From Cellulophaga sp. HaHaR_3_176 (GTDB lineage: Bacteria; Bacteroidota; Bacteroidia; Flavobacteriales; Flavobacteriaceae): 64,000 nucleotides of DNA. Numbering within the stretch: position 1 is the stretch's first letter; every line of letters begins with the position of its first letter. Location: the NCBI RefSeq assembly GCF_019021925.1, contig NZ_CP058990.1:2258001-2322000 (forward strand), in the 5' to 3' direction. This document shows, piece by piece, positions 19,301-28,973 of the stretch. The position numbers were made by a program, and so were the translations under genes. Under the pieces are notes generated by a model. It was given only the letters and a program-made list of their open reading frames with translations. It had not been told where the DNA came from and did not search any database.

Positions 19301-20422
19301 TTTGTTAAAACCACGAATACGAGGTACTTGGTTATTAATATGAAGTGAAATATCTTTATTAATATTAAACTGATTTTCGAAAGGATCATACTTATCTAAA
19401 CCATCTTCTGTTCCTATCCATAATACCCCTGATGTATCAAAATATAAAGCAGAAACAAGATTATCTACAAGAGAGTTATCGTCTGGTAAAACAGAATAAT
19501 ACCATTTAAATTCACCCCTACTTATATCTTCTAATTGGTTGCATACAATTATGCCCCCTAAAGTACCTAACCAATACTTACCATCTGGCGCTTGTATAAC
19601 TGATAGAAAATAAGGTCCTAAACTATCTTTAATATCAAGGTTTTCAATCTCAAGGTTTTCAATTTCATTCGTTGTTTTATTAAGCTTATAAAGCCCCTCT
19701 CTTGTACCTACAAAAATATCAGATTTAGCATCTTCATAAATAAAATTTAAATACGGGTTTTTTTCAATAGAATTAGGTATTGAAAGTGTATATGTTATAG
19801 CTTGCGAAATTTCGCCTTCAGAATCTATTGTTATTCTAGCGACACCTCCACTATCATAACTACCTATCCATATATAACCATTTTTATCTTCAAAAATTTC
19901 TTTTATATAGTTGAAATTATTTATTACAACTTTTTTAAATTTTTCATTTTCTGGATTAAAAATATAAAGCCCCTTTGTTTTTGTCCCAACCCAAACTCTT
20001 TTCAGCTTATCAACATAAACAGATCTTATTTCTGCATCAGGCAGACTATTAGGTTTATTTTCATCAGGCAAATACGTCGTAAACGTTTGCTCATCTGTTT
20101 TAAAAAGCGTTAATCCATTTCTAGTACCAATCCACAAATTATGCGAATCTTCATCAAGAACTAAAGCTGTTATATCATCATTGTAAATTTTATTATCTCC
20201 TGTAGATGTACTCAAATACGATTTAAACTCATACCCATCAAATCTATTAAGGCCTGAGAAGGTTCCCAACCACAAAAAACCGTATTTATCTTGAACAATA
20301 TGGCGTACCGAATTATGCGATAAACCGCTGTCATCGTTATAATGTTCAAATTTTATATTCTGTGCTGTGCTGCACAAAACCGAAAATAGTGCAAAGAATG
20401 TTATCGCAACAATGTTTCGCAT
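16388..20422 (-). CDS. Hybrid two-component system regulator (HTCS)
   Basis: The 1344-residue protein has a signal peptide (1-20), a periplasmic sensor of two seven-bladed propellers of Reg_prop repeats (to about 700, e.g. DKYGFLWLGTFSGLNRFDGY), a Y_Y_Y domain (about 715-785), one membrane segment (about 790-812), a histidine kinase with His843 in NISHELRTPL, the ATPase motifs NLLSNAIKF and GSGIGLSLVK, a receiver domain with Asp1147 in VADVMMPVMDG, and an AraC-type helix-turn-helix (about 1245-1344). HTCS proteins sense oligosaccharides in the periplasm and activate their PUL. The gene follows the metallophosphatase by 67 nt and precedes the inositol oxygenase on the same strand. Confidence 0.96.
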   Translation of the reverse strand: MRNIVAITFFALFSVLCSTAQNIKFEHYNDDSGLSHNSVRHIVQDKYGFLWLGTFSGLNRFDGYEFKSYLSTSTGDNKIYNDDITALVLDEDSHNLWIGTRNGLTLFKTDEQTFTTYLPDENKPNSLPDAEIRSVYVDKLKRVWVGTKTKGLYIFNPENEKFKKVVINNFNYIKEIFEDKNGYIWIGSYDSGGVARITIDSEGEISQAITYTLSIPNSIEKNPYLNFIYEDAKSDIFVGTREGLYKLNKTTNEIENLEIENLDIKDSLGPYFLSVIQAPDGKYWLGTLGGIIVCNQLEDISRGEFKWYYSVLPDDNSLVDNLVSALYFDTSGVLWIGTEDGLDKYDPFENQFNINKDISLHINNQVPRIRGFNKTHDGKVIVATRHNGLFISEEDSFIPLYNNQKDIASIYSLDGEVFYCGLWNGKLLVYDYKNNTSKVISVGFEQSAIFAFENLGNNKLVLGSFGEGAVIFNTETLKKEEGTEHLLKGFQINEIVKEIDEYIWFATETGVVKYTISSDTFAYYRKSRIEKDGLPHDNVSDILFDQKGRLWAATRQGISWFDPQTNNFKALKEPKELQGKWITDMLTDTNGDLWLNMNNNSVARLKSNLKNYNIYNVNSGNRLDVFSSSGFYNFGNSNIYLGGKNGIIYFSPYTIRENQIAPNPVITEFKIQNEVVYPGKEINDQIPLKKDINDDKNIALNYKNRNFSLQFSVPSYANEKLNKFEYMLKGFDENWISTTSNSRTVQYTNLFPGDYIFKIKSSNSDGFWSEVVSYKIKITPPFWLTYQALLLFMVLLFFVIYIVRKEIKNRLRLKQELVTEKVNRERDVKLNNEKLRFFTNISHELRTPLTLILGPAKQLLEEADDSSSEYQKSRFNLIHQNASRLLNLVNQVLDFRKAQTGELKLKVSKTDILLYTKNTFESFKEFAYNKHIELNFNSEDETLFGWIDKDKYDKILYNLLSNAIKFTNKYGHVDLFIKLKGEDNSILVIEVSDDGIGIPLKSQEKIFTRFYQATNSKENNTGSGIGLSLVKSLVELHKGTITVESKPKQGSIFTFEIPISRKQYTKKEVFEFVSTAEVEEPMPFVPVKKVTTNTEIKEKVLVIEDNIELRRYLIDYLSDYYKVYEAENGEEGLQICRKIKPMLCVADVMMPVMDGLEFCNELKNDEFISHIPVVLLTALSENEDKVKGYDVGADAYLVKPFDPSLLKSVIVNIIKTRLELKTKFSDEVESEVGLLTHSPVDKELMEKITNLIEDNLDKADLTTSFLCQELGMSSSKLYRKIKELTDLAPNEFIRTIRLKKSAQLLKTKKYNVSEVTDLIGFNDPLYFSRCFKKQFGFPPSKLLK

Positions 20423-20489
20423 ATGCTAATTTTAATACTTAAGTTGAGTTAAGGTTAAATTTACAAAAGCTAATTGAAAGAAGCCTTTA

Positions 20490-22340
20490 TTATTTAGATA
20501 CTATTCTTGTAATTTTGTTTGTACTTAAATTTATGTTGAAATGATTTGAAGGCTCTCCATTCTTACTCTTTTCAAAAATTTGAGCCCAAAGCTGGTATGA
20601 TGTATTTTTAGATTTTTTAAATTCCTGACAGATAATCGCATATTGTTTTAAACGATTAACGCTAATATCAGATAGCGCCAGTTCATCTGCACTCCTTAGC
20701 TTATAAAAATCATAAATCATATCAAAACCAGACCAAGATTTAAATTCTTCAAGGCTTAGATTTTTCGCTTCTAGTTGCAACTTGATACTTTCTATATCAT
20801 CAGAATTTTCTAGTAACAATTCTTTTCCTGTTTTATTCAGCATAGCTTCTGAAAACTCAACTGGCCAATCGTCTGGTAAAAATCGTAATCGAACTAACTC
20901 CTTCAAATGCCACTTTGTAAAATCCCTATAATTTTTAGTTGTTAATATATCTTTATCCCAAACCCCGGTTGCTCCTGATTCTTTTAAATAGGCATATTCT
21001 CGCTCATATAATGGGAACAAACTGTTGAAGTTTTTGGCTGACGCGATAACCACCGTTTCTACTTCAAACTCAGATGTAGACTTAATGGTTAAGATTTTAT
21101 AGGCAGGAGCGTAAGCGGCTAAAGAGGGTGTTTGTATATTGAACAAGGTATTGCCTTGATCACTTGTTCTCACCCCAGTATCGTTAATATGCATATGACC
21201 ACCAAAGTGAATTTGTAGACCTACATCTGCAAAAGTTTGTGCCACTTCTTCCTTTGGAACACGGTGCAGTTGCATTTTAGTAGCACCAAAAAATTGTTTA
21301 AGTTCATGAGAAGCATCGTCATTGAAATCTACCATAGGATAATGGCTAAAGGCAATTAAGACTTTCCCTTTTTGCTTTGCTAATGCCGCTACCCTTTTAA
21401 CCCAAGAGATTAAATGAGACTTTTGCAAAAGCACATTATTATACCCGGTACTCGCCCCTGAAAAATCTTTAGGGTTTGTAGACGCTTCTGTTAATTCTTT
21501 ATTCGGGACATACACATTGGCGTCTATGGCCAACAGCCAAACACCCTCAGTAGGTTCTACTAAATAACTAGCATCAGGATGTACATTATAAGCATCAATA
21601 GGGTATGTTCTTTGTTTTAAAGCTGATGCCGATTTTGCTTTATCAAAACTATAATCTTCATAGGTATAGGTAGAAAAAGGGGTCTCCCAATACACATATT
21701 CTTTCTGTGGGTAAAACCCAAAAGAAGACATTTCATTCAAAATATCAGTATAGCCCCATTTTTTAATTTCTGAGGTAATAACTGGTGTAAGATCTCCCGC
21801 TACAGATTCCTTTAAATTAGTAACAGTACTGGTAATTATTTGTTCCCTACCTCCTATTCCTAAAAAATCTGATTTACCTGATTCTTGGGTAAATGGTTTT
21901 ACAGGGTCATGATTCCCGGTTGTTGCAAAGAAGAACATTCCATGCTTTTTAGTATACGAATCCAATATTTTACGCAGCCCTTTTACATGAATAGGTTGCC
22001 CGTCATCACTAAAATCTCCAGGCAAAGCAACATATTTAATTCCTCTAGCTGCGATATCATCTAAAGCTTCTATAAACGCAAAGTAGTTTTCGTTAAATAT
22101 TCTGGTGGACTTTAATTGTGCATTCATCGTTCTGATATTCACAAAGGTTTCCGTGTTTGGTATCTTTATCCCTTGGTAGTCAGCATCTTCAAAATGTGCG
22201 TAAATATCTTGAAAATGTGCATCTGCTATAAAGGCAATTTGAACATTCTCGACACTTTTTTCTACCGTTTTATCTGCACAAGAAAGTATTGAAAACAATA
22301 AGACCATTAGAATACTCCGCCCTATTATTTTCAATAACAA
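20490..22340 (-). CDS. Calcineurin-like metallophosphatase lipoprotein
   Basis: All metallophosphoesterase motifs are present: FIADAHF, PGDFSDDGQP, TTGNHDP, FSHYPM and GGHMHINDTG. The enzyme would remove phosphate from, or cleave, a phosphoester in the periplasm or at the surface; in this context inositol phosphate is a candidate. The longest frame starts at ATG 22445, but that would overlap the GH115 gene by about 100 nt and give no signal peptide. I prefer a TTG start at 22340 (or 22334) just after the GH115 stop at 22346, which yields a lipoprotein signal ending FSILSC. About 616 residues result. The C-terminal 200 residues show no domain I recognise. Confidence 0.85.
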   Translation of the reverse strand: MLLKIIGRSILMVLLFSILSCADKTVEKSVENVQIAFIADAHFQDIYAHFEDADYQGIKIPNTETFVNIRTMNAQLKSTRIFNENYFAFIEALDDIAARGIKYVALPGDFSDDGQPIHVKGLRKILDSYTKKHGMFFFATTGNHDPVKPFTQESGKSDFLGIGGREQIITSTVTNLKESVAGDLTPVITSEIKKWGYTDILNEMSSFGFYPQKEYVYWETPFSTYTYEDYSFDKAKSASALKQRTYPIDAYNVHPDASYLVEPTEGVWLLAIDANVYVPNKELTEASTNPKDFSGASTGYNNVLLQKSHLISWVKRVAALAKQKGKVLIAFSHYPMVDFNDDASHELKQFFGATKMQLHRVPKEEVAQTFADVGLQIHFGGHMHINDTGVRTSDQGNTLFNIQTPSLAAYAPAYKILTIKSTSEFEVETVVIASAKNFNSLFPLYEREYAYLKESGATGVWDKDILTTKNYRDFTKWHLKELVRLRFLPDDWPVEFSEAMLNKTGKELLLENSDDIESIKLQLEAKNLSLEEFKSWSGFDMIYDFYKLRSADELALSDISVNRLKQYAIICQEFKKSKNTSYQLWAQIFEKSKNGEPSNHFNINLSTNKITRIVSK

Positions 22341-22345
22341 ACTGT

Positions 22346-25312
22346 TTATTTTTTTGCTGTTTCTTTCGGAAACGCATAGCTCTTTTTCCATCCTCCTAAA
22401 TCTATCAACACTTGATCTATCATTACTCCAGGGTCTACCATCCATATTTTTAAGGTATGTTCTCCTGCTTTATTTACTACTTGTTTTGCTGATTTTACTG
22501 ATACATTTTTAAGTACATTCTCTTTCCATTCATCACTACGCCCCATGGTCTGAAAATCTACTAGTACAGGTGCTGCATCATCAATAGCAACGGCGCAACG
22601 TACGCCAATCCCAGCGTGTGGCGCATGGGTAGGCACTGCTTGTAAATTTACAGCTACTTCTCCAAAGTTAAAAGTATAAAAATCATATTCTAAAACAGGG
22701 CTATTTGCCTTAATGGTATCTAAATTCACATTTGGCGTTGTATTTCTAGGCAAAGCAGTAATTACCTTATTCGTATAACCAATACCCTCAAACAACTGCC
22801 AATCTGCTTCATTACCTGCTTTTTTTCGCGTATAATTCTCCGCATTTATGGATACATATCCTTTGTCTTCTACAAAACCTTCATAGTTTTTCAAATTATC
22901 AAATTCAGGATTATAAACTGAAACTCCTATCGTTGTTGTTTTTCCTTCCGATATAAAATCTATAGCACTATTTACTTTAAAACTTGGTGGGATCAATTGA
23001 AAATCATGACCTAGAGGAGCTTCTTTTTTGTTCTCTCCTTTTGGTACTTTAGTCCAATCGATACTTACCCAAATACGTTTTTCTAGATTTTCAGAACGTA
23101 AGGTGCCTTTATCTTCTGATAATTTTATCCAATCTGCTTTTGGTATTGCTCTCCAATCTACTGATCCGTTACCTTCTGCAAAAACATCAATAAAATAAGT
23201 GCTATTGGTGTAGCTATTAAATACAGGCAGTACATCTGCATAACTGTTTATGATTTCATCGTTAACTTCCATCTGGTACCCTTCTAAAGCTAAGCCTAAT
23301 TTTGCTTTTTGATCTGTTTGCACACTTGATGTTGCAGGTTGCGCAAAAACAGGTAAAAACCGAGGAGCCATGGTCATGATATGATTCCACTTTCCGTTTT
23401 GAAGTTTTGTATTGTAATATGTTGTTTCTTTTTCTATACGATGGTAAGCTTCTTTTGATAAAGCTCCAAACGCATTGGCACTCTGCCTGCCTTGCTTTGC
23501 CGTAAATTTATTTTTAAAACTATACAGCCATTTCTGGTTTAGTTTTGATGCTCCAATTACAGGATAATATACGAGTTGATAAAAAGCATCTTTTCTATAA
23601 TCAGCTATACCTGCATATAAATCTTCTGTAGTTTCAATAATAGTTTCATAACTCTTAATACGTTCTGAAACCTCATCGCCATAATGGTACTGCGTTAATT
23701 CTGTTTCTCCTTCTTTTGTTACAGGTTCTACCTGACTCCAAGCCATAAATTCTGGGCGCCTGATGTAGGCTAGGCGGTTATTTTCGAATAAAACATCGGT
23801 AATTTCGGCGGCCGTTTCTTTTCCAAATTCACGTGCTGCCCAACTTTGCATATGTGTTTTCACAGCCGTACTCTTTTCAAAGTTATCCATATCCCAAGCC
23901 ATGTCTAAAAATAGCTCAATATTATATTCGTGAGGTTTGATATCGCCACAATTCAAAATCCAAATATCACGCGATTGGAACTCGTAAGCTTTAGACATTT
24001 CTTCCCACATTAAAACAGGGTTGGTAGAATTTAGCCATAGATAATCATGTGGCCTTCCCCAATATGAAGTATGGTAATATACTCCTGCCCCACCTGGTCT
24101 TGTTTGTTCTTTAGGAGTACTTAATTGACGCATATACCCATAATTATCATCCGTCCATACCAATGTAATATCTTCTGGTAATTTTAATCCGCTTTGGTAG
24201 TAATTTAATACTTCTTTATAAGGCACAAATGCTTGTGGAATAGTTGTTGGATTCTTTTTAGTTTCCTTTTTTAATATGGCACGTTGATCTGTAATAACAC
24301 GCTCTAATAAATGAACCTGTGCATCTGTATCATCCTCACCAACAATCATGGGCGAATCATGCTCTCCACGCATTCCTGTAGTATAAATACCTTCTAATTT
24401 TGCTGTTTCTTTTACTCTTTTCGTAAATAGATTTTTAATAGTTTCTGAATTTGTATCATAGCGATACTCACCCATTTTATCATGTTTCCACTCTGTATTA
24501 ATGTTGCTCAACATAGGCTCTGCATGTGATGTGCCTATCACTATAGCATAATCATCTGCCACAAATTTATTCTCAGGATACGAGTAAAATGGTTTGGTAC
24601 TCGAATGCATAGCAGGCCAAATAGTATTGGCTCTTAATCGCAATAACAATTCAAAAACTTTAGCATACGTTTTAGGACCTATATCTCCTGTTTCTGGTTC
24701 AAAATTTAAAGCTGCCCAACGTTGTAAACCCCAATCTTCATCATTTAAAAATACCCCTCTATATTTTACAGACGGACTTTTAGACACCGTATTTTGAATA
24801 CTAACAGAAAGTACTTCTTTCTTTTCTGGTGTTACATCTGCCCACCATTCCCAAGGAGATACACCAATTTTTCTAGACAATTCTAATAGACCATAAGCTG
24901 TTCCTCTGCGGTCGCTACCTACAATGACTAAAGCTTTATCTATACCCTTACTTGGGTTTTTAACAATTTGAATTGCATAACGTTCCCATTGATTTTGAAG
25001 CTCAGAAACGTCTAACTTCCCAGAGGCAATCAGTTTATCTATCATGGTATTTTTACCAATAGTCCCTACAATTATAGCCGAAGAAGTTAATTGGGCTTTC
25101 GAACTTACAACTGGCTTTTTCCCTGTTACTTTTAAAACATCATTTGCAAAAATAGCTGCTGCAATAGAAACCACTTTTGCATCTTTTTTGTCGATTAAAA
25201 TTGTTACAGTATTACTCTCATCAACAATTGAGAATTCTGTCTTCTTAATCTCTTGCGCCATTACAATAGCCCCTTGAAAACAAACCAAGATTACTCCTAG
25301 ATATTTAAACAT
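22346..25312 (-). CDS. GH115 alpha-glucuronidase
   Basis: A protein of about 988 residues with signal peptide (MFKYLGVILVCFQGAIVMAQ). The N-terminal domain carries ALVIVGSDRRGTAYGLLELS, and the core contains RGVFLNDEDWGLQRWAALNF, GMRGEHDSPM, LVWTDDNYGYMRQL and WILNCGDIKPHEYNIE, all typical of GH115. A C-terminal Ig-like and carbohydrate-associated region follows. GH115 enzymes remove alpha-linked glucuronate from glycans, best known from glucuronoxylan. The frame extends to ATG 25351, but the ATG at 25312, 4 nt after the phosphodiesterase stop (25317), gives the signal peptide and is preferred. Its product fits the glucuronate operon at 48-54 kb. Confidence 0.93.
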   Translation of the reverse strand: MFKYLGVILVCFQGAIVMAQEIKKTEFSIVDESNTVTILIDKKDAKVVSIAAAIFANDVLKVTGKKPVVSSKAQLTSSAIIVGTIGKNTMIDKLIASGKLDVSELQNQWERYAIQIVKNPSKGIDKALVIVGSDRRGTAYGLLELSRKIGVSPWEWWADVTPEKKEVLSVSIQNTVSKSPSVKYRGVFLNDEDWGLQRWAALNFEPETGDIGPKTYAKVFELLLRLRANTIWPAMHSSTKPFYSYPENKFVADDYAIVIGTSHAEPMLSNINTEWKHDKMGEYRYDTNSETIKNLFTKRVKETAKLEGIYTTGMRGEHDSPMIVGEDDTDAQVHLLERVITDQRAILKKETKKNPTTIPQAFVPYKEVLNYYQSGLKLPEDITLVWTDDNYGYMRQLSTPKEQTRPGGAGVYYHTSYWGRPHDYLWLNSTNPVLMWEEMSKAYEFQSRDIWILNCGDIKPHEYNIELFLDMAWDMDNFEKSTAVKTHMQSWAAREFGKETAAEITDVLFENNRLAYIRRPEFMAWSQVEPVTKEGETELTQYHYGDEVSERIKSYETIIETTEDLYAGIADYRKDAFYQLVYYPVIGASKLNQKWLYSFKNKFTAKQGRQSANAFGALSKEAYHRIEKETTYYNTKLQNGKWNHIMTMAPRFLPVFAQPATSSVQTDQKAKLGLALEGYQMEVNDEIINSYADVLPVFNSYTNSTYFIDVFAEGNGSVDWRAIPKADWIKLSEDKGTLRSENLEKRIWVSIDWTKVPKGENKKEAPLGHDFQLIPPSFKVNSAIDFISEGKTTTIGVSVYNPEFDNLKNYEGFVEDKGYVSINAENYTRKKAGNEADWQLFEGIGYTNKVITALPRNTTPNVNLDTIKANSPVLEYDFYTFNFGEVAVNLQAVPTHAPHAGIGVRCAVAIDDAAPVLVDFQTMGRSDEWKENVLKNVSVKSAKQVVNKAGEHTLKIWMVDPGVMIDQVLIDLGGWKKSYAFPKETAKK

Positions 25313-25316
25313 ACTT

Positions 25317-26387
25317 TTATTTTTTAATTCTTTCATAGGTACCATCATCAAAAATCACTTTATACTCAGAAGTAAATAAGGTAGACCGCACATAATAATC
25401 TGTAGAAATTATTTGTGCTCCAGAAGCTTCTGCCATTTTAAATTTCTTATAATTGTTAGTACGTGCTTCTTTTGTAGCCGCATCTGCTCGCGTGCGTACC
25501 ATATACCCTTTGGCTACTAATGTTTTAATATATTCAAAATCTTTAACGGGGTTATTTATAATTCTAAAGGCTGCTTCAGGGTTACCTTCTTTACTATTTA
25601 CAAAAAGAACTCTTCCTTTTAAAGATTGATGATCTACTAAATAGTCATTAATTCTCTCTTCTTTTTCATCCAAAACAAATAAGAACTTGCCTTTTAAATT
25701 CTTTAGTTTAGGCCAACCAACAGTTAAAATAGCTTCTTCTAAGGTTTTAAAATTACCACGAACAAGATCTGGGGTGATCAATTTATCCGAAGGAAAAACA
25801 CTTCTAATTTCTACGTCTAAACTATCTAAGGCATTTTTATCAAAAACTAAAGGCGTTCTTGTTTGCGGAACCTTTTGATCTTTTGTATTCATTAAAATAA
25901 CAATTGGGGAATGGTCTGGATGATTATCAGACCATTTTTTTAAAGATTGTAGCCCGTCTTTAAAGAGTAAATCATGACTTCTAAAATCAATATCTTGTAC
26001 ATGAAACATTTTAAGCCCTGGTACTTTTAATTTTTCTTCCACATCAAAAGCCAAAGGCTCTTCTCCTAAAGATTTTATAATTGCTAATCCTTTTGGATTT
26101 GAAAAATGCCCCCCTAGTGGATCATGAAAAACATCTAGCTCTAAATTTCTTAACCCTAAATCTAATTGTTTTTCTAATGATATATGTCCGTACTGTAATC
26201 CTTCTATTTTTTCAGGTTCAAGGCTATACAAATAATCATACAAAGGCTTTTCTATCGCTATTTTATAAGAGTTATGGCTGCCTATAACTTGAATATCATT
26301 TAGCCTAGTCTTATTACTTTTACAACCAATTAAGGTGAATAATAAAAGTGCTAAAACGCTACGAACATATGAGAGCGAGAAATTCAT
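25317..26387 (-). CDS. Phosphoinositide-type phospholipase C (Ca2+-dependent PI-PLC-C1 family) lipoprotein
   Basis: A 356-residue lipoprotein (signal ending LFTLIGC, Cys22). The TIM-barrel motifs of the PI-PLC superfamily are visible: IGSHNSYK with catalytic-type His38, LELDVFHDP with Glu83, Asp85 and His88, and MFHVQDIDFRSH near 145. It resembles the bacterial 'Ca2+-dependent phosphoinositide-specific phospholipase C' family. Members cleave glycerol- or ceramide-linked phosphoinositol, but substrates of bacteroidal members are poorly known. Its ATG overlaps the GH3 stop by 1 nt (TAATG), so translation is coupled. Finding it inside a PUL with an inositol oxygenase is unusual. Confidence 0.85.
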   Translation of the reverse strand: MNFSLSYVRSVLALLLFTLIGCKSNKTRLNDIQVIGSHNSYKIAIEKPLYDYLYSLEPEKIEGLQYGHISLEKQLDLGLRNLELDVFHDPLGGHFSNPKGLAIIKSLGEEPLAFDVEEKLKVPGLKMFHVQDIDFRSHDLLFKDGLQSLKKWSDNHPDHSPIVILMNTKDQKVPQTRTPLVFDKNALDSLDVEIRSVFPSDKLITPDLVRGNFKTLEEAILTVGWPKLKNLKGKFLFVLDEKEERINDYLVDHQSLKGRVLFVNSKEGNPEAAFRIINNPVKDFEYIKTLVAKGYMVRTRADAATKEARTNNYKKFKMAEASGAQIISTDYYVRSTLFTSEYKVIFDDGTYERIKK

Positions 26388-28966
26388 TATTTGATTGCTT
26401 TTGTTTTTTGTAACCTGATATCCTTAGAAGAAGCTCCGATCATAAATTCATAATCACCTTCTTCAAAAGTCCACTTTTTTGTTTTTTCATCCCAAAATTC
26501 AAGCTCCTTTTTAGCAACATCAAATGTGATTGTTTTAGAGACTCCTACCCCCAAAGATTCTCTTTTGAAGCCTATTAATTTTTTAAATGGTCTTTTCTCA
26601 GAAGGATGTATCGCTTTAAAATATAACTGCACTACTTCATCCCCTTTATACTTTCCAATATTTTTTACGGTTGTTGTTACTGTAATTTTATCAGCCTTTG
26701 ATTTTACTTTAAGCTTATCATACTCAAATTTTGTGTAGCTTAATCCGTACCCAAAAGGATACAAGACATCACCTTCAAAATACATATAAGTTCTTCCGTT
26801 AGACACTTCATAATCATCCATATCTGGCAGGTCTTTTACCGACTTGTAAAAGGTAAAAGGCAATCTACCCGCAGGGTTATAATCACCAAATAATACATCG
26901 GCAATGGCCGTACCACCAGCTTCTCCAGGATACCATGCGTCTACTATTGCTGGTACATTTTCATCCATCCAATTTATAGCCAGAGAACTCCCTGCTACTA
27001 AAACCACGATGATATTTTTATTTTCGGCATAAATCTCTTTTAGGTAGTTCACTTGATCTTCTGGTAATTCTAAATCTGTTCTATCTCTACCTTCTTTTTC
27101 AATAGATTTATTAATTCCCATAACGGCAATAACATAATCACTAGCTCTAGCAACCTCTTTATCTTCTTTATACAAATCATCGGTTAAGGTTGGTACTTCC
27201 CATAACAATTGGCAAATAGCATCGCCTCCATTATCAAAATATTCTAATTTGATGGCATATTTTTTTCCCGCCTCCATCGCTATTTCTACTTGATCTGTAG
27301 TCATTCCCCGATTGTGCCATTCATCAACAACAAGCTCATCATTCAACCACATTCTTACACCGTCATCAGAATTAACTCCGATTTTATACGTCCCTGAAAA
27401 GTTAGGCGTAATATAACCTGTCCAACGCATAGACTTATGTCTAAAACTTGTATAAGGATCTGGCGGATTATTTACAGGATCAAAATTAACAACCTTATCT
27501 ACTCTTGTTTGCGGAGTTCCTTCTAAGAATTTATCATCAAAATATTCTCCATACAAGCCCGTTTCCTCATTATGGTCATTTCGTAAATTTTCAGCTTCAA
27601 TAAGGTTTAAATTCCTAGCTGCTGTTTTCCATTTTACATACGTAATATCGGCACTACTACCTACTTTTGCTTTAATACCTTCTAAAGGCGATACTGGTTT
27701 TACTACAGATAAGCCACTATAATCTCCGAAAACAACTTGATTTGCATTAAACCCTACCACCGCTATTTTTTTCTTTTGAGAAAGATTTATAGGTAATATA
27801 TCATTTTGATTTTTTAATAATACAATAGATTGCCTAGAAGTTTCTAAAGCTAAATTTTGATGCTCTTTTGAGCCAATTACATCTGGAGAAATTTTAGTAT
27901 AAGGGTTAGCTTCAGTACTATCAAAAATTCCTAATTTAAAACGTGCCTTTAAAATTCTTGTGATTGCTTTATCTATACTTTCTTTAGTTACTAAGCCATT
28001 ATTATAAGCAGTAAGTAAGTGTTTGGCGTAAATATCATTACCGCATTCTAAATCTAAGCCACCCTCTAACGCTACTTTTGCTGCTTGTTCTTTTGTAGAT
28101 ACATATTTGTGTGATTTTTCAATATACGTCGGTGCACCACAATCGCTCACCACATACCCTTCAAAACCCCATTCATCTCTCAGCACGGTGTTTAACAACC
28201 AACTATTCGCGGTGCTAGGCACTCCGTTAATGGCATTATAAGCACTCATTATAGATTGTGCATTTCCTTCTTGCACCGTTGCTTTATAGGCCGGAAAATA
28301 ATATTCCCGTAATGACTTTTCTGATATTTTAGCATTATACGCAAACCTGTTATCTTCTTGGTTGTTGGCTACAAAATGCTTTGGCGTAGAAACCACCTTT
28401 AAATACTTAGCATTATCACCTTGTAAACCTTTTACAAAAGACACTCCTATTCTACTGGTTAAATAAGGATCTTCACCATAGGTTTCTGGTGTTCTGCCCC
28501 ATCTTGGATCTCTAGCCATATTAATGGTTGGCGACCAAAATGTAAGCAAATCGCTATATACATTTTTTTGATCTTTACCTTGGTTGTAAAAATTCCATTT
28601 ACCCCTAGCTTCATCAGAAATAGCAGTAGATACATCATAAATTAAATCAGGATTCCAAGTTGCGGCTAATGCAATAGCCTGTGGAAAAACCGTAAAACGC
28701 CCCCCTTTGACCACACCATGCAATGCTTCATTACCATGGTAATATTTTTCTACATCTAATCTAGAAATTGCTTCGGCTGTAGAAACCATCATGGAAATTT
28801 TTTCTTCGATAGTTAAGCGCTCTATTAAATCATCTACCCTTGTTTCAATAGGCAACTCTTGATTTTGAAACGTGTATTTTTCCTGTGAAAAAACTAGGAC
28901 AGGAAGTAGTATTAAAGCAATTATGAAACTCTTTTTTACTATCATTTTAAAACTAAAATTATGCAT
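26387..28966 (-). CDS. GH3 beta-glycosidase with inserted PA14 domain
   Basis: An 859-residue exported enzyme. The N-terminal (alpha/beta)8 domain carries KHFVANNQE and the nucleophile motif GYVVSDCGAP. A PA14 module is inserted near residues 460-610 (GLYGEYFDDKFLEG; VNSDDGVRMWLNDELVVDEW). The fibronectin-III-like end is DVAKKELEFWDEKTKKW. GH3-PA14 enzymes act on beta-glucosides, beta-xylosides or related non-reducing ends, and sequence alone does not decide which. Two starts are possible: 28966, or 28945, which gives a tighter signal peptide (MIVKKSFIIALILLPVLVFS). It follows the GH29 gene by 7 nt. Confidence 0.92.
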   Translation of the reverse strand: MHNFSFKMIVKKSFIIALILLPVLVFSQEKYTFQNQELPIETRVDDLIERLTIEEKISMMVSTAEAISRLDVEKYYHGNEALHGVVKGGRFTVFPQAIALAATWNPDLIYDVSTAISDEARGKWNFYNQGKDQKNVYSDLLTFWSPTINMARDPRWGRTPETYGEDPYLTSRIGVSFVKGLQGDNAKYLKVVSTPKHFVANNQEDNRFAYNAKISEKSLREYYFPAYKATVQEGNAQSIMSAYNAINGVPSTANSWLLNTVLRDEWGFEGYVVSDCGAPTYIEKSHKYVSTKEQAAKVALEGGLDLECGNDIYAKHLLTAYNNGLVTKESIDKAITRILKARFKLGIFDSTEANPYTKISPDVIGSKEHQNLALETSRQSIVLLKNQNDILPINLSQKKKIAVVGFNANQVVFGDYSGLSVVKPVSPLEGIKAKVGSSADITYVKWKTAARNLNLIEAENLRNDHNEETGLYGEYFDDKFLEGTPQTRVDKVVNFDPVNNPPDPYTSFRHKSMRWTGYITPNFSGTYKIGVNSDDGVRMWLNDELVVDEWHNRGMTTDQVEIAMEAGKKYAIKLEYFDNGGDAICQLLWEVPTLTDDLYKEDKEVARASDYVIAVMGINKSIEKEGRDRTDLELPEDQVNYLKEIYAENKNIIVVLVAGSSLAINWMDENVPAIVDAWYPGEAGGTAIADVLFGDYNPAGRLPFTFYKSVKDLPDMDDYEVSNGRTYMYFEGDVLYPFGYGLSYTKFEYDKLKVKSKADKITVTTTVKNIGKYKGDEVVQLYFKAIHPSEKRPFKKLIGFKRESLGVGVSKTITFDVAKKELEFWDEKTKKWTFEEGDYEFMIGASSKDIRLQKTKAIK

Positions 28967-28973
28967 TCGTTTT

